Part shown: one piece after another, positions 31,793 through 42,481 of the stretch | How the letters are laid out: each line of letters opens with the position of its first letter | Numbering within the stretch: position 1 is the first letter of the stretch | Source of the DNA: Primulina eburnea | Lineage: Eukaryota; Streptophyta; Magnoliopsida; Lamiales; Gesneriaceae | Assembly (NCBI RefSeq): GCF_022965805.1 | Contig: NC_133103.1 | Coordinates: forward strand, 44,995,610-45,059,609 | Length of the DNA: 64,000 nt | Reading direction: 5' to 3' | Notes under the pieces: generated by a model | The model's input: only the letters and a program-made list of their open reading frames with translations | The model's database searches: none | Told to the model about the DNA's origin: nothing | Made by a program: the position numbers and the translations under genes

Positions 31793-34700
31793 CAGAAACA
31801 AAGGCAAGCGAATGTCGTCGAAGAACGGTATGTACCAGTTGATATTTCGTAACTTGATTTATCTGCTGTTGTATTTGAAGCCAACTTGGTGGACAATCCA
31901 AGAGAGTGGTGGATAGACACCGGATCTACTAGCCACATTTGTGCCGAGAAGGAGATGTTCTCATCCTACTCTCCCAACAGTGAAAGGAAACTATTTATGG
32001 GAAACTCTACAACGTCTGATGTCGTAGGAGTTGGAGAAGTAGTGCTGAAGATGACTTCAGGCAAAGAAGTAACGCTCAAGAATGTACTGCATGTGCCGGA
32101 CATTCGAAAGAACTTGGTTTCTGGTTCTTTGTTGAGCAAGGCCGGTTTTAGACTTGTGTTCGAATCAGACAAATTTGTATTAACCAAGAGTGGTGTTTTT
32201 ATAGGCAAATGGTACCAAGATAATGGTCTCTTTAAGATGAATGTAATGAATGTTATCCGCCAAAAGGCGAAGAATAAAGCTATAAATTCTGCGTACTTGA
32301 TTGAAAGTTCATATTTATGGCATGAAAGATTGGGACATGTTAACTTTAGTATGTTGCAAAAACTTGCAAACCAAAATGTAATACCTACATTTTAAAAGGA
32401 TCCACAACACAAGTGTGAGATCTGTGTTGAAGCAAAAATGGCAAAGGTCCCTTTCCATTCGGTAACGAGAAGTACTACGCCGCTTGAGTTAATCCATACT
32501 GATATATGTGATTTGAAATATGTTCTAACTCGAGGTGGCAAGAAGTATTTCATAACATTCATTGATGATTGCACAAGGTTTTGCTATGTCTATTTATTAA
32601 AAAGCAAAGATGAAGCAATAGAAACATTCAAAGCTTATAAGAATGAAGTAGAGAATCAAATCAGTACAAAGATCAAAATGATAAGAAGTGATCGAGGTGG
32701 AGAGTATGTTGCTCTGTTTGAAGAATTTTGCATAACATCGGGCATAATTCATCAAACTACAGCCACATACTCACCTCAATCAAACAGAGTAGCAGAACGC
32801 AAGAATACTACTCTTAAGGAGATAATGAATGTGTTGTTGATAAACTCAGGCTAACCCCAAAACTTGTGGGGGGAAACGATTCTCTCAGCGAACTACATTC
32901 TCAATAAATACCACTCAAAGGAAACAATGAGACTCCATATGAGAAATGGAAAAAGCGTAAACCATCTTACAAATACCTCAAAATGTGGGGGTGTTTGGCT
33001 AAAGTAGAAATACCAAAGCCAAAACAAGTTAAGATTGGGCCTAAAACAATCGACTGCATCTTCATTGGATATGCAACTAATAGTAGTGCATATCGCTTCT
33101 TAGTGCACAAATCTGAAGTTCCTGATATCAGTGAGGGAACGATAATTGAATCAAGGAACGCCGTATTCTTTGAAAATATGTTTCCTTGTAAAGAAAGTAA
33201 AGAATCCCATCTAAACAAAAAACCTTATGAAACTTCGATTGCACCAGTTAAAGGCAATGAAGATATAAGGCGCAGTAAGAGAGCGAGGGTTGAAAAGTCA
33301 TTTGGTCCCGATTATCTAACATACTTGTTAGATAATGAACCAAAAACTATTCAAGAGGCTCTATCAAATCCAGAAGCTCTTTTCTGGAAAGAAGCAATCA
33401 AAAGTGAAATAGATTCCATAATGTACAACCACACATGGGGGTTAGTTGATCTTCCTCCGGGTTGTAAACCTTTAGGATGCAAATGGATCCTTAAAAGGAA
33501 ATACAAAGAAGATGGATCTATATATAAATATAAAGCTCGATTGGTTGCCAAAGGGTTTAGACAACAAGATGGATATGATTTCTTTGACACATACTCTCCA
33601 GTTACGAGAATCACATCCATTCGTGTTCTCATAGCCATTGCATCGCTGCATGACCTTGAGATTCATCAAATAGATGTTAAAACAGCCTTTCTGAATGGAG
33701 TATTGGAAGAAGAAATCTATATGGAACAACCCGAGGGGTTTGTTGTACCCGAACAAGAGAAAAAGGTGTGTAAACTTGTCAAGTCCCTATACGGACTCAA
33801 ACAAGCACCTAAACAGTGGCATGAAAAATTTGATACCACCATGATATCAAATGGTTTCAAAATCAATGAGTGTGACAAGTGCGTCTACATTAAAGGAAAT
33901 GAAAATGTATATGTAATTGTTTGCCTTTATGTAGATGACATGTTAATCATGGGAAATGATCATGAGTTGATCATGAATACTAAGAAAATGTTGAAAAAAC
34001 ATTTTGATATGAAAGACTTGGGGTTATGTGATATAATATTAGGGATTAAAATCTCTAGAAATTCTGAAGGAATTATATTATCACAAACTCATTATGTTGA
34101 AAAGGTTCTTGAAAAGTTCAAGGCACTCGACAATCCTTCGGCAAGAACACCTTTAGATTTGGGTGTTCATTTAGCAAAGAATCGAGGAGAACCTATTGAT
34201 CAACTAGAATATGCAAGGATAATCGGTAGTCTAATGTACTTGACTAATTGTACCCGACCAGATCTTGCATATTCCGTAAACAAGTTAAGTAGGTTTACAA
34301 GCAATCCAAATAAGGATCATTGGAAAGCCTTGACGAGAGTGCTTGGATATTTAAAATACACCATGAACTTTGGATTAGTATATAAGAAATATCCAGCAGT
34401 ATTGGAAGGATACTGTGATGCAAATTGGATATCTGACACAAAAGACTCCAAGTCCACAAGTGGATATGTGTTCACAATTGGTGGAGGAGCGGTGTCATGG
34501 AAATCTTCTAGGCAAACATGTATAGCTCGATCCACGATGGAATCCGAGTTTATTGCTTTGGACAAAGCAGGAGAAGAAGCCGAGTGGCTAAGAAACTTCC
34601 TAGAAGATATTCCTTGTTGGAATAAACCAGTGTCTTCTATTGTTATTCATTGTGATAGTCAATCAGCAATAGGAAGAGCACAAAGCAGTATGTACAATGG

Positions 34701-34878
34701 TAAGTCTCGACATATTCGTCGAAGGCATAATACCATAAGACAATTGATCTCAAATGGGGTTATTTCTGTTGAATATGTGAAATCAAAGGAAAACCTAGCG
34801 GATCCGTTTACTAAAGGTATAAATCGAGATCAATTGTACAAGCTAATAAGGGGAATGGGCTTGAAAGCCACAAAATAA
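31793..34878 (+). pseudogene. Copia Pol (PR, IN, RT, RNase H), broken
   Basis: Protease: [12 protein letters not shown] (from 31907). Integrase: HERLGHV zinc region (about 32320), then [32 protein letters not shown] and [13 protein letters not shown] with the DD35E residues in place. Reverse transcriptase and RNase H form one open 631-codon frame, 32983-34878: [43 protein letters not shown], the catalytic YVDDM at about 33930, and RNase [21 protein letters not shown] with DSQSAIGRA. Lesions: TAA at 31850, TAA at 32393, TAA at 32852 and a frameshift between 32855 and 32983. The family normally makes one polyprotein, so this copy cannot move on its own. Confidence 0.93.
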
Positions 34879-35411
34879 AAATGTTTATAGCGGTAACCCA
34901 ACCTTGTGAATTAGAGATCCCAAAACCATGGTTCAATGGGAAAACTAAGTTATAAATATTGGTTGAACACTTGGAAACAATGAAGGCTCATTCCTAAAAC
35001 GTCCAAGTAAAATGTACCTGCGACATGTGGTGAGGTTAATTTATTTTAATGATTCCTATACCTAAGAGGTAGAGTATGGCAGGATACTCTTGATAGGAGA
35101 TCACCTATGTAAGTGCGAAGTGATGGCCGCTTCAAGAACGCTTATGAATCTAAGATATGGTCCAGGACCGAAACGGACACAACATGAGAACAAAATTTTG
35201 TTAGAGCTATTGCTGTGTAAGTGCTGTTGGCTTGGTTTACATAAACGGTTGAATGGTTCAAGACATCACGTCACCAAGCAACTAGTAAATCCGATGGTAT
35301 TTTACTACGGAAGGTTCAAAGCCAAAAGCTACCTTTCCCGATGCAATAATAGTTCAAAAGAACTTTCAAGTAAATCTTCATTCATGCATAATTTTCATTC
35401 ATGTGGGGGAT

Positions 35412-36438
35412 TGTTGGATAAATGAAATAATAAAGAGAAGAGTGGAAAAGGAAATGGGAGTTATCCCACATTGGAAGATTAGCCTAAGTGAGTCTCCCTT
35501 ATAAGCTCCTAGTGTGAGCTATGGGTTTGGGCCCTAAGGAGTATTAGAAGTTTTTAGACGGGGGAAGACGCTAGTAGGCTATGTCTCGGTTAGTTAAACA
35601 TACGCGCGCGCCCGGCCGGCCGGCTCGGCTCGGCGCGGTGCAGTGAGGTGCGATGCGGTGCGGTGCGGTGTGGTGCGGTCTTTGACCAATATTAATCTTT
35701 TTGGACCAAATTATTTGGAAATTAGATTTTATGATGATGCATATGGACAGGCGGAGGCGCGCGTATGCGCCAATTATCGCGCAGGGGCACGCTTGCTTCT
35801 GGTTCGGTGGCCAACGAACAGAGAAATGCGCGCGGCCGCGTGGCTTCTTGCGCGGGTGCGCGTGCATTGATGTGCCTGAGGACAGTGCGCGCAGCTTCTT
35901 GCGCGGATGCGCGCGATGTTCTGGCCGATTGTTGGGCGAGAACAGTAGGTCGCGCGCGGCCGCACGTGTTGTCGCGTGGCTGCGCAGTTTCAGAAATCTT
36001 GCGCGTCCATTGGCATCAAAGCATCTGTTCGTGGCAACTACTGCACCAAACCATGTGTCCATTACACATAGTTGTGACTCTTCAACACATCCGGTATGGA
36101 AAGACGTGACTCTTCAACACATCCTGTGATCATCTATAAATAACCCCCTCATCATTTTGAATTGGCTGCTGAATTTTCATTGCATTTCTTCTCATATTGC
36201 TGCACTCAATCTCGTTTTTATACTTGAAAGATTACTGCAAATTCTGTTCGTTGAAATCAAGAGTTTGTTGTGCTACTACTCTTGATTATAGTCGTTGTAT
36301 CTTAGAGACGATTGCCGTTAACGTAAAGCACTTGTATACGGGCAATATCGTCTTGCGGATAAAGGATTTATCGTTGCCTCGACTGAAAGACTTGTTGATG
36401 TTCCAGAATTTCGAGAAGGACACCAGGTACAAACAACA
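35412..36438 (+). repeat. Copia 3' LTR
   Basis: 1027 bp copy of LTR1. It has an extra stretch of GGTGC/GATGC-type repeats (35637-35680) absent from LTR1 and a shorter later CG block. It ends CAAACAACA before the duplication GAATC. Confidence 0.92.
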
Positions 36439-36553
36439 GAATCACTATTCATCCCTTCAAAATGGAGTAGGTATATGGAGAATGGTTGGAGCAAGATTGA
36501 TACTCCATTTTGGAGATTTTCTCCAAAATGGAGAATGGTTGGAGTTGCTCTTA

Positions 36554-37370
36554 GGCATGTAATCGCCAAAAGAAACCCACAGTTATTATTTCTTTGTGAA
36601 ACTAAATTGTTGGCTCCTCAAAGCCATAACTGGAGTAATCGTTTTGCTTTTTCTGGTACTTTTTGTTGTGGATCGTAATTGGATTTTTGGGGGTCTTGTG
36701 CTTTTGTGGCGAGATCCTTTTGGAGTTAGTATTCATTCGTAATTTGCGGGGAAAATTGATTGTGTTGTTAAGTATGATCGGAAACAATGGTGATTTACGT
36801 GGTTTTACGGAAATCCAGCAGTGGCTCTTCGAAGGTCTTCTTGGCATCTTCACAACTTACTGGAATCCATGAACTTAAGAAACTCTCGTGAATTTTCGGA
36901 GGCGACTTTAATGAAATTTTATTGAATTGGAAAAATTAAGAGGTATTAGACCTATGGCACATATGAAGGCTTTTTCGGATGTTATTGAAGATAGTGGACT
37001 TAAGGATTTAAAGGAGATTGGTTTACTTGGTTCAACAAAATGCAGGGAGATGATCTTATTTTTGCCTATCTTGATCTGTTTATATGCAATTACGAATGGC
37101 GGCTGACCTGATCTTCCCATTGGCAAAGGTTGAGAGCTTGGCATTTTTTGGGGTCCGATCACAGCCCCTAACATCAAGATGGCCAGGTCTCTGGACGTTT
37201 ATTGTTTCAGCATAAACGGGTGCTAGAATAGGATTTTTCAAATATTGTCAATAAGATTTGGTAAAGTTTGGATACGAATACCAACCTATCTGGCAAGCTT
37301 TCTCATTGCCGAGGGGAGTTAAAAGCTTGGTCATGTAACTGTTTCAACCAACTGGGAAGAAAAAACTAAA
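36554..37370 (+). pseudogene. LINE ORF2 endonuclease, continued
   Basis: Reads RHVIAKRNPQLLFLCETKLL directly after the Harbinger element, in register with the part ending at 28440. Further on, after frameshifts, there is a GGDFNEILL motif (36899-36926), the conserved catalytic segment of LINE endonucleases, and LRGIRPMAHMKAFSDVIEDS (about 36936-36994). Many stops. It is cut by a miniature element at 37371. Confidence 0.85.
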
Positions 37371-37552
37371 GAGTAATTCTTTTGTGAGACAGTTTCACGA
37401 ATTTTTATCTGTGAGACAAGTCAATCCTACCAATATTTACAATAAAAAATAATATTTTTAGCATAAAAATATTATTTTTTCATGCATGACTCAAATAAGA
37501 GATCCGTCTCACAAAATACGACACGTGAGATCGTCTCACATGAATTTTTGTC
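37371..37552 (-). mobile_element. GTGAGAC/GTCTCAC element inside LINE, perfect TSD
   Basis: 182 bp. It starts GAGTAATTCTTTTGTGAGAC and ends CACATGAATTTTTGTC. A perfect 9-bp duplication AAAACTAAA flanks it (37362-37370 and 37553-37561), and LINE coding sequence resumes on the far side. Confidence 0.93.
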
Positions 37553-37561
37553 AAAACTAAA

Positions 37562-37765
37562 TCTTTTCGAAAGGAGCTGAACAGTTAGATGAGCTCTCGT
37601 AATAACAGATACAATTATGCTCGGATTCAAATGATGGAAAGAGAAATTGTAAAGCTGCCCGAGAAAGAGGAAGTTTATTGGCAACAAAGGTCTAGAGTTA
37701 ACTGGTTGAGTACTGATGAACAAAGTTTGGCAGATATTCACGGTAACTGTTAATTGACAAATTTG
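37562..37765 (+). pseudogene. LINE ORF2, region before reverse transcriptase
   Basis: Reads LDELS-NNRYNYARIQMMER and then EEVYWQQRSRVNWLSTDEQS, the well-known W-QRSR-NWL motif that lies between the endonuclease and reverse transcriptase of plant LINEs. Similarity fades after about 37765, so the reverse transcriptase is lost. Confidence 0.85.
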
Positions 37766-39408
37766 ATATTTGGAAGAATGAAAATTTACTGCTCATCAAA
37801 ATTATATTTTATTTTTATTATATACTTACCTTGAATATATTTACATATTATGTTTATATATGTAGTGCCAATGAAATATTTCTCACCATTGAAATATATC
37901 TTGGCTAGGCGGCTGGCTAGCACGACAAATCCTACTTTTTGTATCGAAACGTGAATGACGTTTTATTTTTTAAAATGTCATCAATATTCAGTAAATAACA
38001 AATTTAAATTTAGAATTCTAAATTCATTATTTTTTTTTCTTTTTCAATAATAGAATTTTATTTTTATTGGCGGTCAAAATATATCATGGTAATATTATAT
38101 TGATGGGAGTGTATCTAAATATTTAATATTGTTAAAATTAATTAAGAATGAGTAGATGTAATTATTACCAAACTGATTGTTTTTTTGTGCAATCAGTTTG
38201 GTAAATCAGCGATCAGTTAGAGCTAGATAACATTCGATTTTGTCCAATTGACGTAAAATACGACTTGTTCCAAATTGAGTTTCTGATCAGTCATCCGGCG
38301 AATTGTCATTTGAATCATCTAGCTGAGAGATATCATCAAAACACGGAAGATCGCCATAAATTCAGTTTGGCTAAATTCAGTTTGAGTTTCCATATTGTGT
38401 TTGCAACTTCACTCGTGAGTAAATATGTTAGAAATATAATAACAAGTTTTATTAACATCAAAATCAATATTGCGAACATGAAATATTTCAACACTTATCA
38501 ATCTCAGAACTGAGTTTGTTCTTCATCCTCTAACTGATCAGCTGCATTTTTCCTCTCAAAATTCACGTGGGGCATCCTTCAACGTGTGGTGTGTGTTTTT
38601 TGGGGTGGAGAGAAAAGCCCTAGGTCTCTTGATGTGTAGGAGGCGTGGATATGCTTGCAAATTAGGTTTCAAAGTTTGATATAAATACAATGATAAAAGT
38701 TTAGGCTCGTATAATAGGCCTATTATAATTAGGTAAAATATTTGTTTTAGGCTAGTTTTCTAAAATATCAGCCGAGCCTCCGAAAAATCCCTATTTTCGT
38801 CAAAATCGATTACGGTTAAAATACGACTCGGCGCGTAAAAACACATCAAAAAATATCATTTTCGAAAACAACATATAAAATATATCATATGGAAAAGGAC
38901 TAAAAGCATTCTTCACAAGATGAGAGCAAGTATTATAGGTTATTGCATCAACAGGAAATATAGTAAAATATTTTCCCTTTACGTCCTCGAACTCCGTTCT
39001 TCGATCGCGTCTCGAATAGCCCTTAAAAACATAGTTGTATGCATTTTCATATAAAACTATATTTTAACATGTAAAAATGTATGCCTCATTTAATCAATGC
39101 AATTGAATTAATTTAATTAAGCATTTCCTATTTTTTTCTAGATTACGTTATCGTATTTTGGACCTTACATCGCTTGAATTCTAACGACGTTTGGACAAAA
39201 CTTCGTCTTGAAAACCTTGAAAAATAGAAGCAAAAATTTCCCTTCTTGCTGCTGGTAGGGCTCGAAAATTTGGAGTCTTTTGTGTTCGATAACGTGTGAT
39301 TTTCCTTAATCTCAAGCAACTATTTTGAGTCTCCAAAGAGGTGAGATGAAAGATAGTAATTATGACCCTCTTTAATTGACATCATGATTCTCTTTTATTT
39401 AGTTCTTA
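37766..39408. other. Intergenic, LTR-like debris
   Basis: No gene. A 14-bp stem hairpin lies at 38166-38203. The stretch 38570-39240 (TATAAATACA at 38680, CGACTCGGCGCG, and AAAACTTCGTC near the end) has the flavour of an old gypsy LTR, without a partner or coding sequence. Confidence 0.35.
38166..38203. repeat. Perfect 14-bp hairpin
   Basis: TACCAAACTGATTG and CAATCAGTTTGGTA are exact reverse complements separated by a 10-nt T-rich loop. Confidence 0.9.
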
Positions 39409-39417
39409 CTACTCTTA

Positions 39418-39591
39418 GGGTAAGTTCGATTCTGGGTGTGGGGGCAGTGCCCACATCCAGAATCAATGGCTGAGATTCTATTTCATGGGGAAAAATTTTT
39501 TTAAAAAAAAATAAAAATTGGGTCAGAAAAAATTCTGATCCTTGGATATACACATGCAGACAGTGCCTGCAGGGGTAGGAAGGAATAAACC
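39418..39591. mobile_element. GGGGGCAGTGCC miniature element, copy 1
   Basis: 174 bp bounded by a perfect 9-bp duplication CTACTCTTA (39409-39417 and 39592-39600). It begins GGGTAAGTTCG and ends GAATAAACC. The interior has GTGGGGGCAGTGCCCACA and, near the other end, GACAGTGCCTGCAGGGG. Confidence 0.85.
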
Positions 39592-39600
39592 CTACTCTTA

Positions 39601-40074
39601 ACATTTCATCTTTAATGAAACTTCTTCTTTTCCTTTTTATTTTTGAGTTGATGGCTTGTAAATAATATATAATGTGTGATAATTCCTAGTGTAATGTCCT
39701 TTAATTTTCTTATATGTTGATAGCAATTTTCGGGTCTACACATCAACCAAATTAACTAAGCAATGACACCTAAATTCACTAAACTTTGACTCATATTCTT
39801 CAATACCTTGGAACCCTAGCACTCGAGCCCTATCTTACCCTCTGCCCAAGTTTTTCACGTGAAGTGTGATTGATTGAGTGTGGAAGGTTTTCCTTTTTTC
39901 TATTTTTATTTTTCAGACTCTAAAATTGTTAGACTTGACATTAAAGTGCTAAATTTTTTTATTAAAAGTATGATTTAACTATTTTTACAGGACTAGAGCT
40001 AAGTCAAAAAGGAAAGTGTCATTTAAAATGCATTTCTAACTTTTAAAGTAAGATATTGAAGATTAATAGTATGT
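39601..40074. other. Intergenic, no gene seen
   Basis: AT-rich, no recognisable feature. Confidence 0.4.
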
Positions 40075-40296
40075 ATGGCTAAATTTATTTAAAATAAATT
40101 ATAAGCTCTTATATATTATAAGTTGTTTTGGGAACTTCTAAGTTCTGATGTTTTATTTCATAAATAAGTTTTCAAGGTGTTTGGATGAAATTATTTTAAA
40201 CAACTTCAAGATATTAGTGTGTTTGATAAGAATATTTTGTTGTCAAGTTTGCTAAAAAGGGTATAATACTATGAGATAATATATATATTTATATAG

Positions 40297-40348
<52 letters not shown>

Positions 40349-40915
40349 ATAGTTTTATAATTTTAATATTTAAAAAACATATTTATTTTATATTTATATT
40401 TTTAAAAATTTATGTTCTTTGGAGAATAATATTTAATATTATTTTTAATGTGTATAAAAAATGTTGATTAAGGAAATTGTAGTTAATAATTGACTTAATA
40501 AAATATTAACATTTTTGTTTTTTATATTATAATAAAAAAAATAGAACCAAATGTATTTCAAAGTTGATTTTTTTAAAGAAAGAAACTTATATTCTAATAA
40601 AAAAAATAGAACCAAATGTATTTCAAATTTGATTTTTTTTTTAAAAAAAGAAACATTGTGATAAAGTGATGATTTAAGAAAATAAATAAAAATATCATAA
40701 ATAAAAATATCTTCGATAAGTGAAATATAAAATTAAGATCTTTTTGAAAAATAACGAGGTATCTTAAATTTTTTTAAAACAGCTTGTAAGTTGTTGAGTA
40801 ACTTATTTTGACTGCTTATAAGTTGTTTGCAACTTTTTTTATGAAAAAATATGAGAGCTTAAAAGTTTTAAAACAACTTATAAGTGTTTTTTAAGCTATA
40901 AGCTCTGTTAAATAC
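40075..40915. repeat. Possible foldback element
   Basis: TTATAAGTTGTTTT near 40127 and its reverse complement AAAACAACTTATAA near 40869, each next to an AAGCTCT-like word, suggest long imperfect inverted ends of about 80 bp. A tandem duplication of AATAGAACCAAATGTATTTC lies between (40542 and 40605). Boundaries and any target duplication are unclear. Confidence 0.45.
40296..40344. repeat. (TA)n microsatellite
   Basis: About 46 bp of alternating AT inside the possible foldback element. Confidence 0.95.
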
Positions 40916-40991
40916 TCTCCAACTCATAAGATAGGAAAACTTATGAAATAAGAAAATTAAATATTTTATTTCTCTCCAAACATAAATAAAA

Positions 40992-41173
40992 GGCAAAAAC
41001 TTGTGTGAGACGGTCTCACGGGTCAAATTTTGTGAGACGGATCTTTATTTGGGTAATCCATGAAATAGTATTGCTTTTTATGCTAAGAGTACTACTTTTT
41101 GTGGTGAATATGGGTAGGGTTGACCCGTCTCACAGATTGATATCCGTGAGACGGTCTCACATGAGACCTACTC
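40992..41173 (+). mobile_element. GTGAGAC/GTCTCAC element, perfect 9-bp TSD
   Basis: 182 bp, begins GGCAAAAACTTGTGTGAGAC and ends CACATGAGACCTACTC. It is flanked by TAAATAAAA at 40983-40991 and 41174-41182. This is one of the best-preserved copies. Confidence 0.95.
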
Positions 41174-41277
41174 TAAATAAAATGGTAGATTTGCCTCAAG
41201 ATTTTTCTTGTAAAATTCTAAAACTGAAACTTTTACTATATTCGGGTATCTTCCGCCGAGAATCTATATTAAAACCA

Positions 41278-41450
41278 GGTAGAGTAGATGCTACCTGTGG
41301 GGGCAGTGCCCTCACAGGATCTCAGCCATTGATTTTACATGGTGATTAAATCTGGGCTTTTGATCATTTCATGGGGTGTATGTGTGTTTAAATCTGGACC
41401 TTTGATCACCTCATGGGGGCAGTGCCTCACAAGGTAGGGTGAAATAAACT
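41278..41450. mobile_element. GGGGGCAGTGCC miniature element, copy 2
   Basis: 173 bp with a perfect 9-bp duplication TTAAAACCA (41269-41277 and 41451-41459). It contains CTGTGGGGGCAGTGCCCTCA near the left end and ATGGGGGCAGTGCCTCACAA near the right end, and ends GAAATAAACT. Confidence 0.85.
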
Positions 41451-41495
41451 TTAAAACCACCACACATGAAAAATCACGACTATATCGGAAATAAT

Positions 41496-41625
41496 GGTAA
41501 AAATTTGTGTGAGACAGTATCACGGGTCGTATTTGTGAGACGGATCTCTTATTTGGGTCATTCATGAAAAAGTATTATTTTTTATGCTAAAGGTATTACT
41601 TTTTATTGTGAATATCGGAGACGGA
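41496..41625 (+). mobile_element. GTGAGAC/GTCTCAC element, right end lost
   Basis: GGTAAAAATTTGTGTGAGAC through ATTGTGAATATCGG matches the family, then similarity stops at a GAGACGGATTAGG junction. Confidence 0.8.
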
Positions 41626-42192
41626 TTAGGATCACTCATTAATTAATAATATAGTATAGATAAATGTCTGTCTCGTGAAACTAATAACCACATAAAAATC
41701 CCATTCATCACAAATTTTTACAATTGGCAAAATATTGAAGAGAAAAATTCACTCACAATAATGTGAGTCGAAGACGAGTGCGCATCGCAATCTCAAATTT
41801 CTATCGATTATGTCTTTATTACTGCAACTGACAAGAAACTTTGAGACTTCTCGTAAAGCAATGTAAGACATGGAAAAAAACAACTTTAGTCCCCATTAAT
41901 GTACCAAATTTGATGTAAAATGTGGGCAAAAAGGTGTTCTTTGAGACAAAAAAAATATGATAATTGAGTTGTCGTCTTGTTCATGGCTTGTGTTCGAGAG
42001 TCTCGACCCCATCAATCATGTTTTAAAGTACTTACATTCACTAAAATTACAAATAGTATATATAGTTTATGGTTGTTAATATTTCTATCCATAAATTTCA
42101 CGTGTTAATGATTTCGAAATTAGATATTTGTATTCGTTTGCTTTGTTCGAGATTGAGATTGAGATTGAGATTGTTTAAGAATATTTCCATTT
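41626..42192. other. Intergenic, no gene seen
   Basis: No gene. A short GAGATT run lies near 42150. Confidence 0.4.
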
Positions 42193-42433
42193 CGTAACAT
42201 CTCATATACGACGACTATCTTTACTATATCAAGATGAGTCTTTACAACATACTTATCTTCTCACTCACACGTACCTTAAGAAACTTCTCAGAGGCATTCA
42301 TCCTAAAATTTGTCCCAAGTCAAGAACGTTCAATTAACTTTGGAGTTCTTATGTGATGAACTCTCATATATAAACACGCTGAAAAGACTCATCTTTGTTC
42401 AATGAGGACAATCGTCGAATTTAAGATGTTACG
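42193..42433 (-). mobile_element. Old rearranged Cassandra relic
   Basis: Read on the minus strand, 42360-42193 matches the 3' two-thirds of the Cassandra LTR: CATCACATAAGAACTCCAAA, a GATGAATGCC-TCTGAGAAG stretch (5S C-box region), then GAAAGACTCATCTTG and an end like GATGTTACG. On the plus strand 42375-42433 repeats the LTR tail (CACGCTGAAAAGACTCATCT ... GATGTTACG). The two tails therefore point away from each other. Confidence 0.75.
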
Positions 42434-42481
42434 CAATTAAAGTTTTAAATTTATTTTCCCCGACGTATATATATTCTCTTA

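Larger units (their letters stand above)
29922..36438 (+). mobile_element. Copia LTR retrotransposon, 6.5 kb, both LTRs
   Basis: LTR1 spans 29922 to about 30928 and LTR2 spans 35412-36438; both start TGTTGGATAAATGAAATAAT. A perfect 5-bp duplication GAATC flanks the element (29917-29921 and 36439-36443). A purine tract (GTGGGGGA, 35404-35411) precedes LTR2. The internal region codes Gag, protease, integrase, reverse transcriptase and RNase H in Copia order, with several lesions. The element sits inside a Harbinger element. Confidence 0.95.
28441..36550 (+). mobile_element. PIF/Harbinger element, split by a Copia
   Basis: The termini are GGGCATCTCCAACC (28441-28454) and, reversed, GAGCAACTCCAACC (36550-36537), 12 of 14 matching, the characteristic Harbinger terminus. 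Flanking trinucleotides are TCA (28438-28440) and TTA (36551-36553), consistent with a TTA target duplication with one change. A Copia retrotransposon occupies 29922-36438. Without it the element is about 1.6 kb. It carries the Myb-like accessory ORF remnant but no DDE transposase, so it is non-autonomous. Confidence 0.85.

Noticed and set aside
35571..36129. Open frames of 114-163 codons on both strands
   Set aside because: Same CG-rich LTR composition effect in the 3' LTR; no domain is recognisable.
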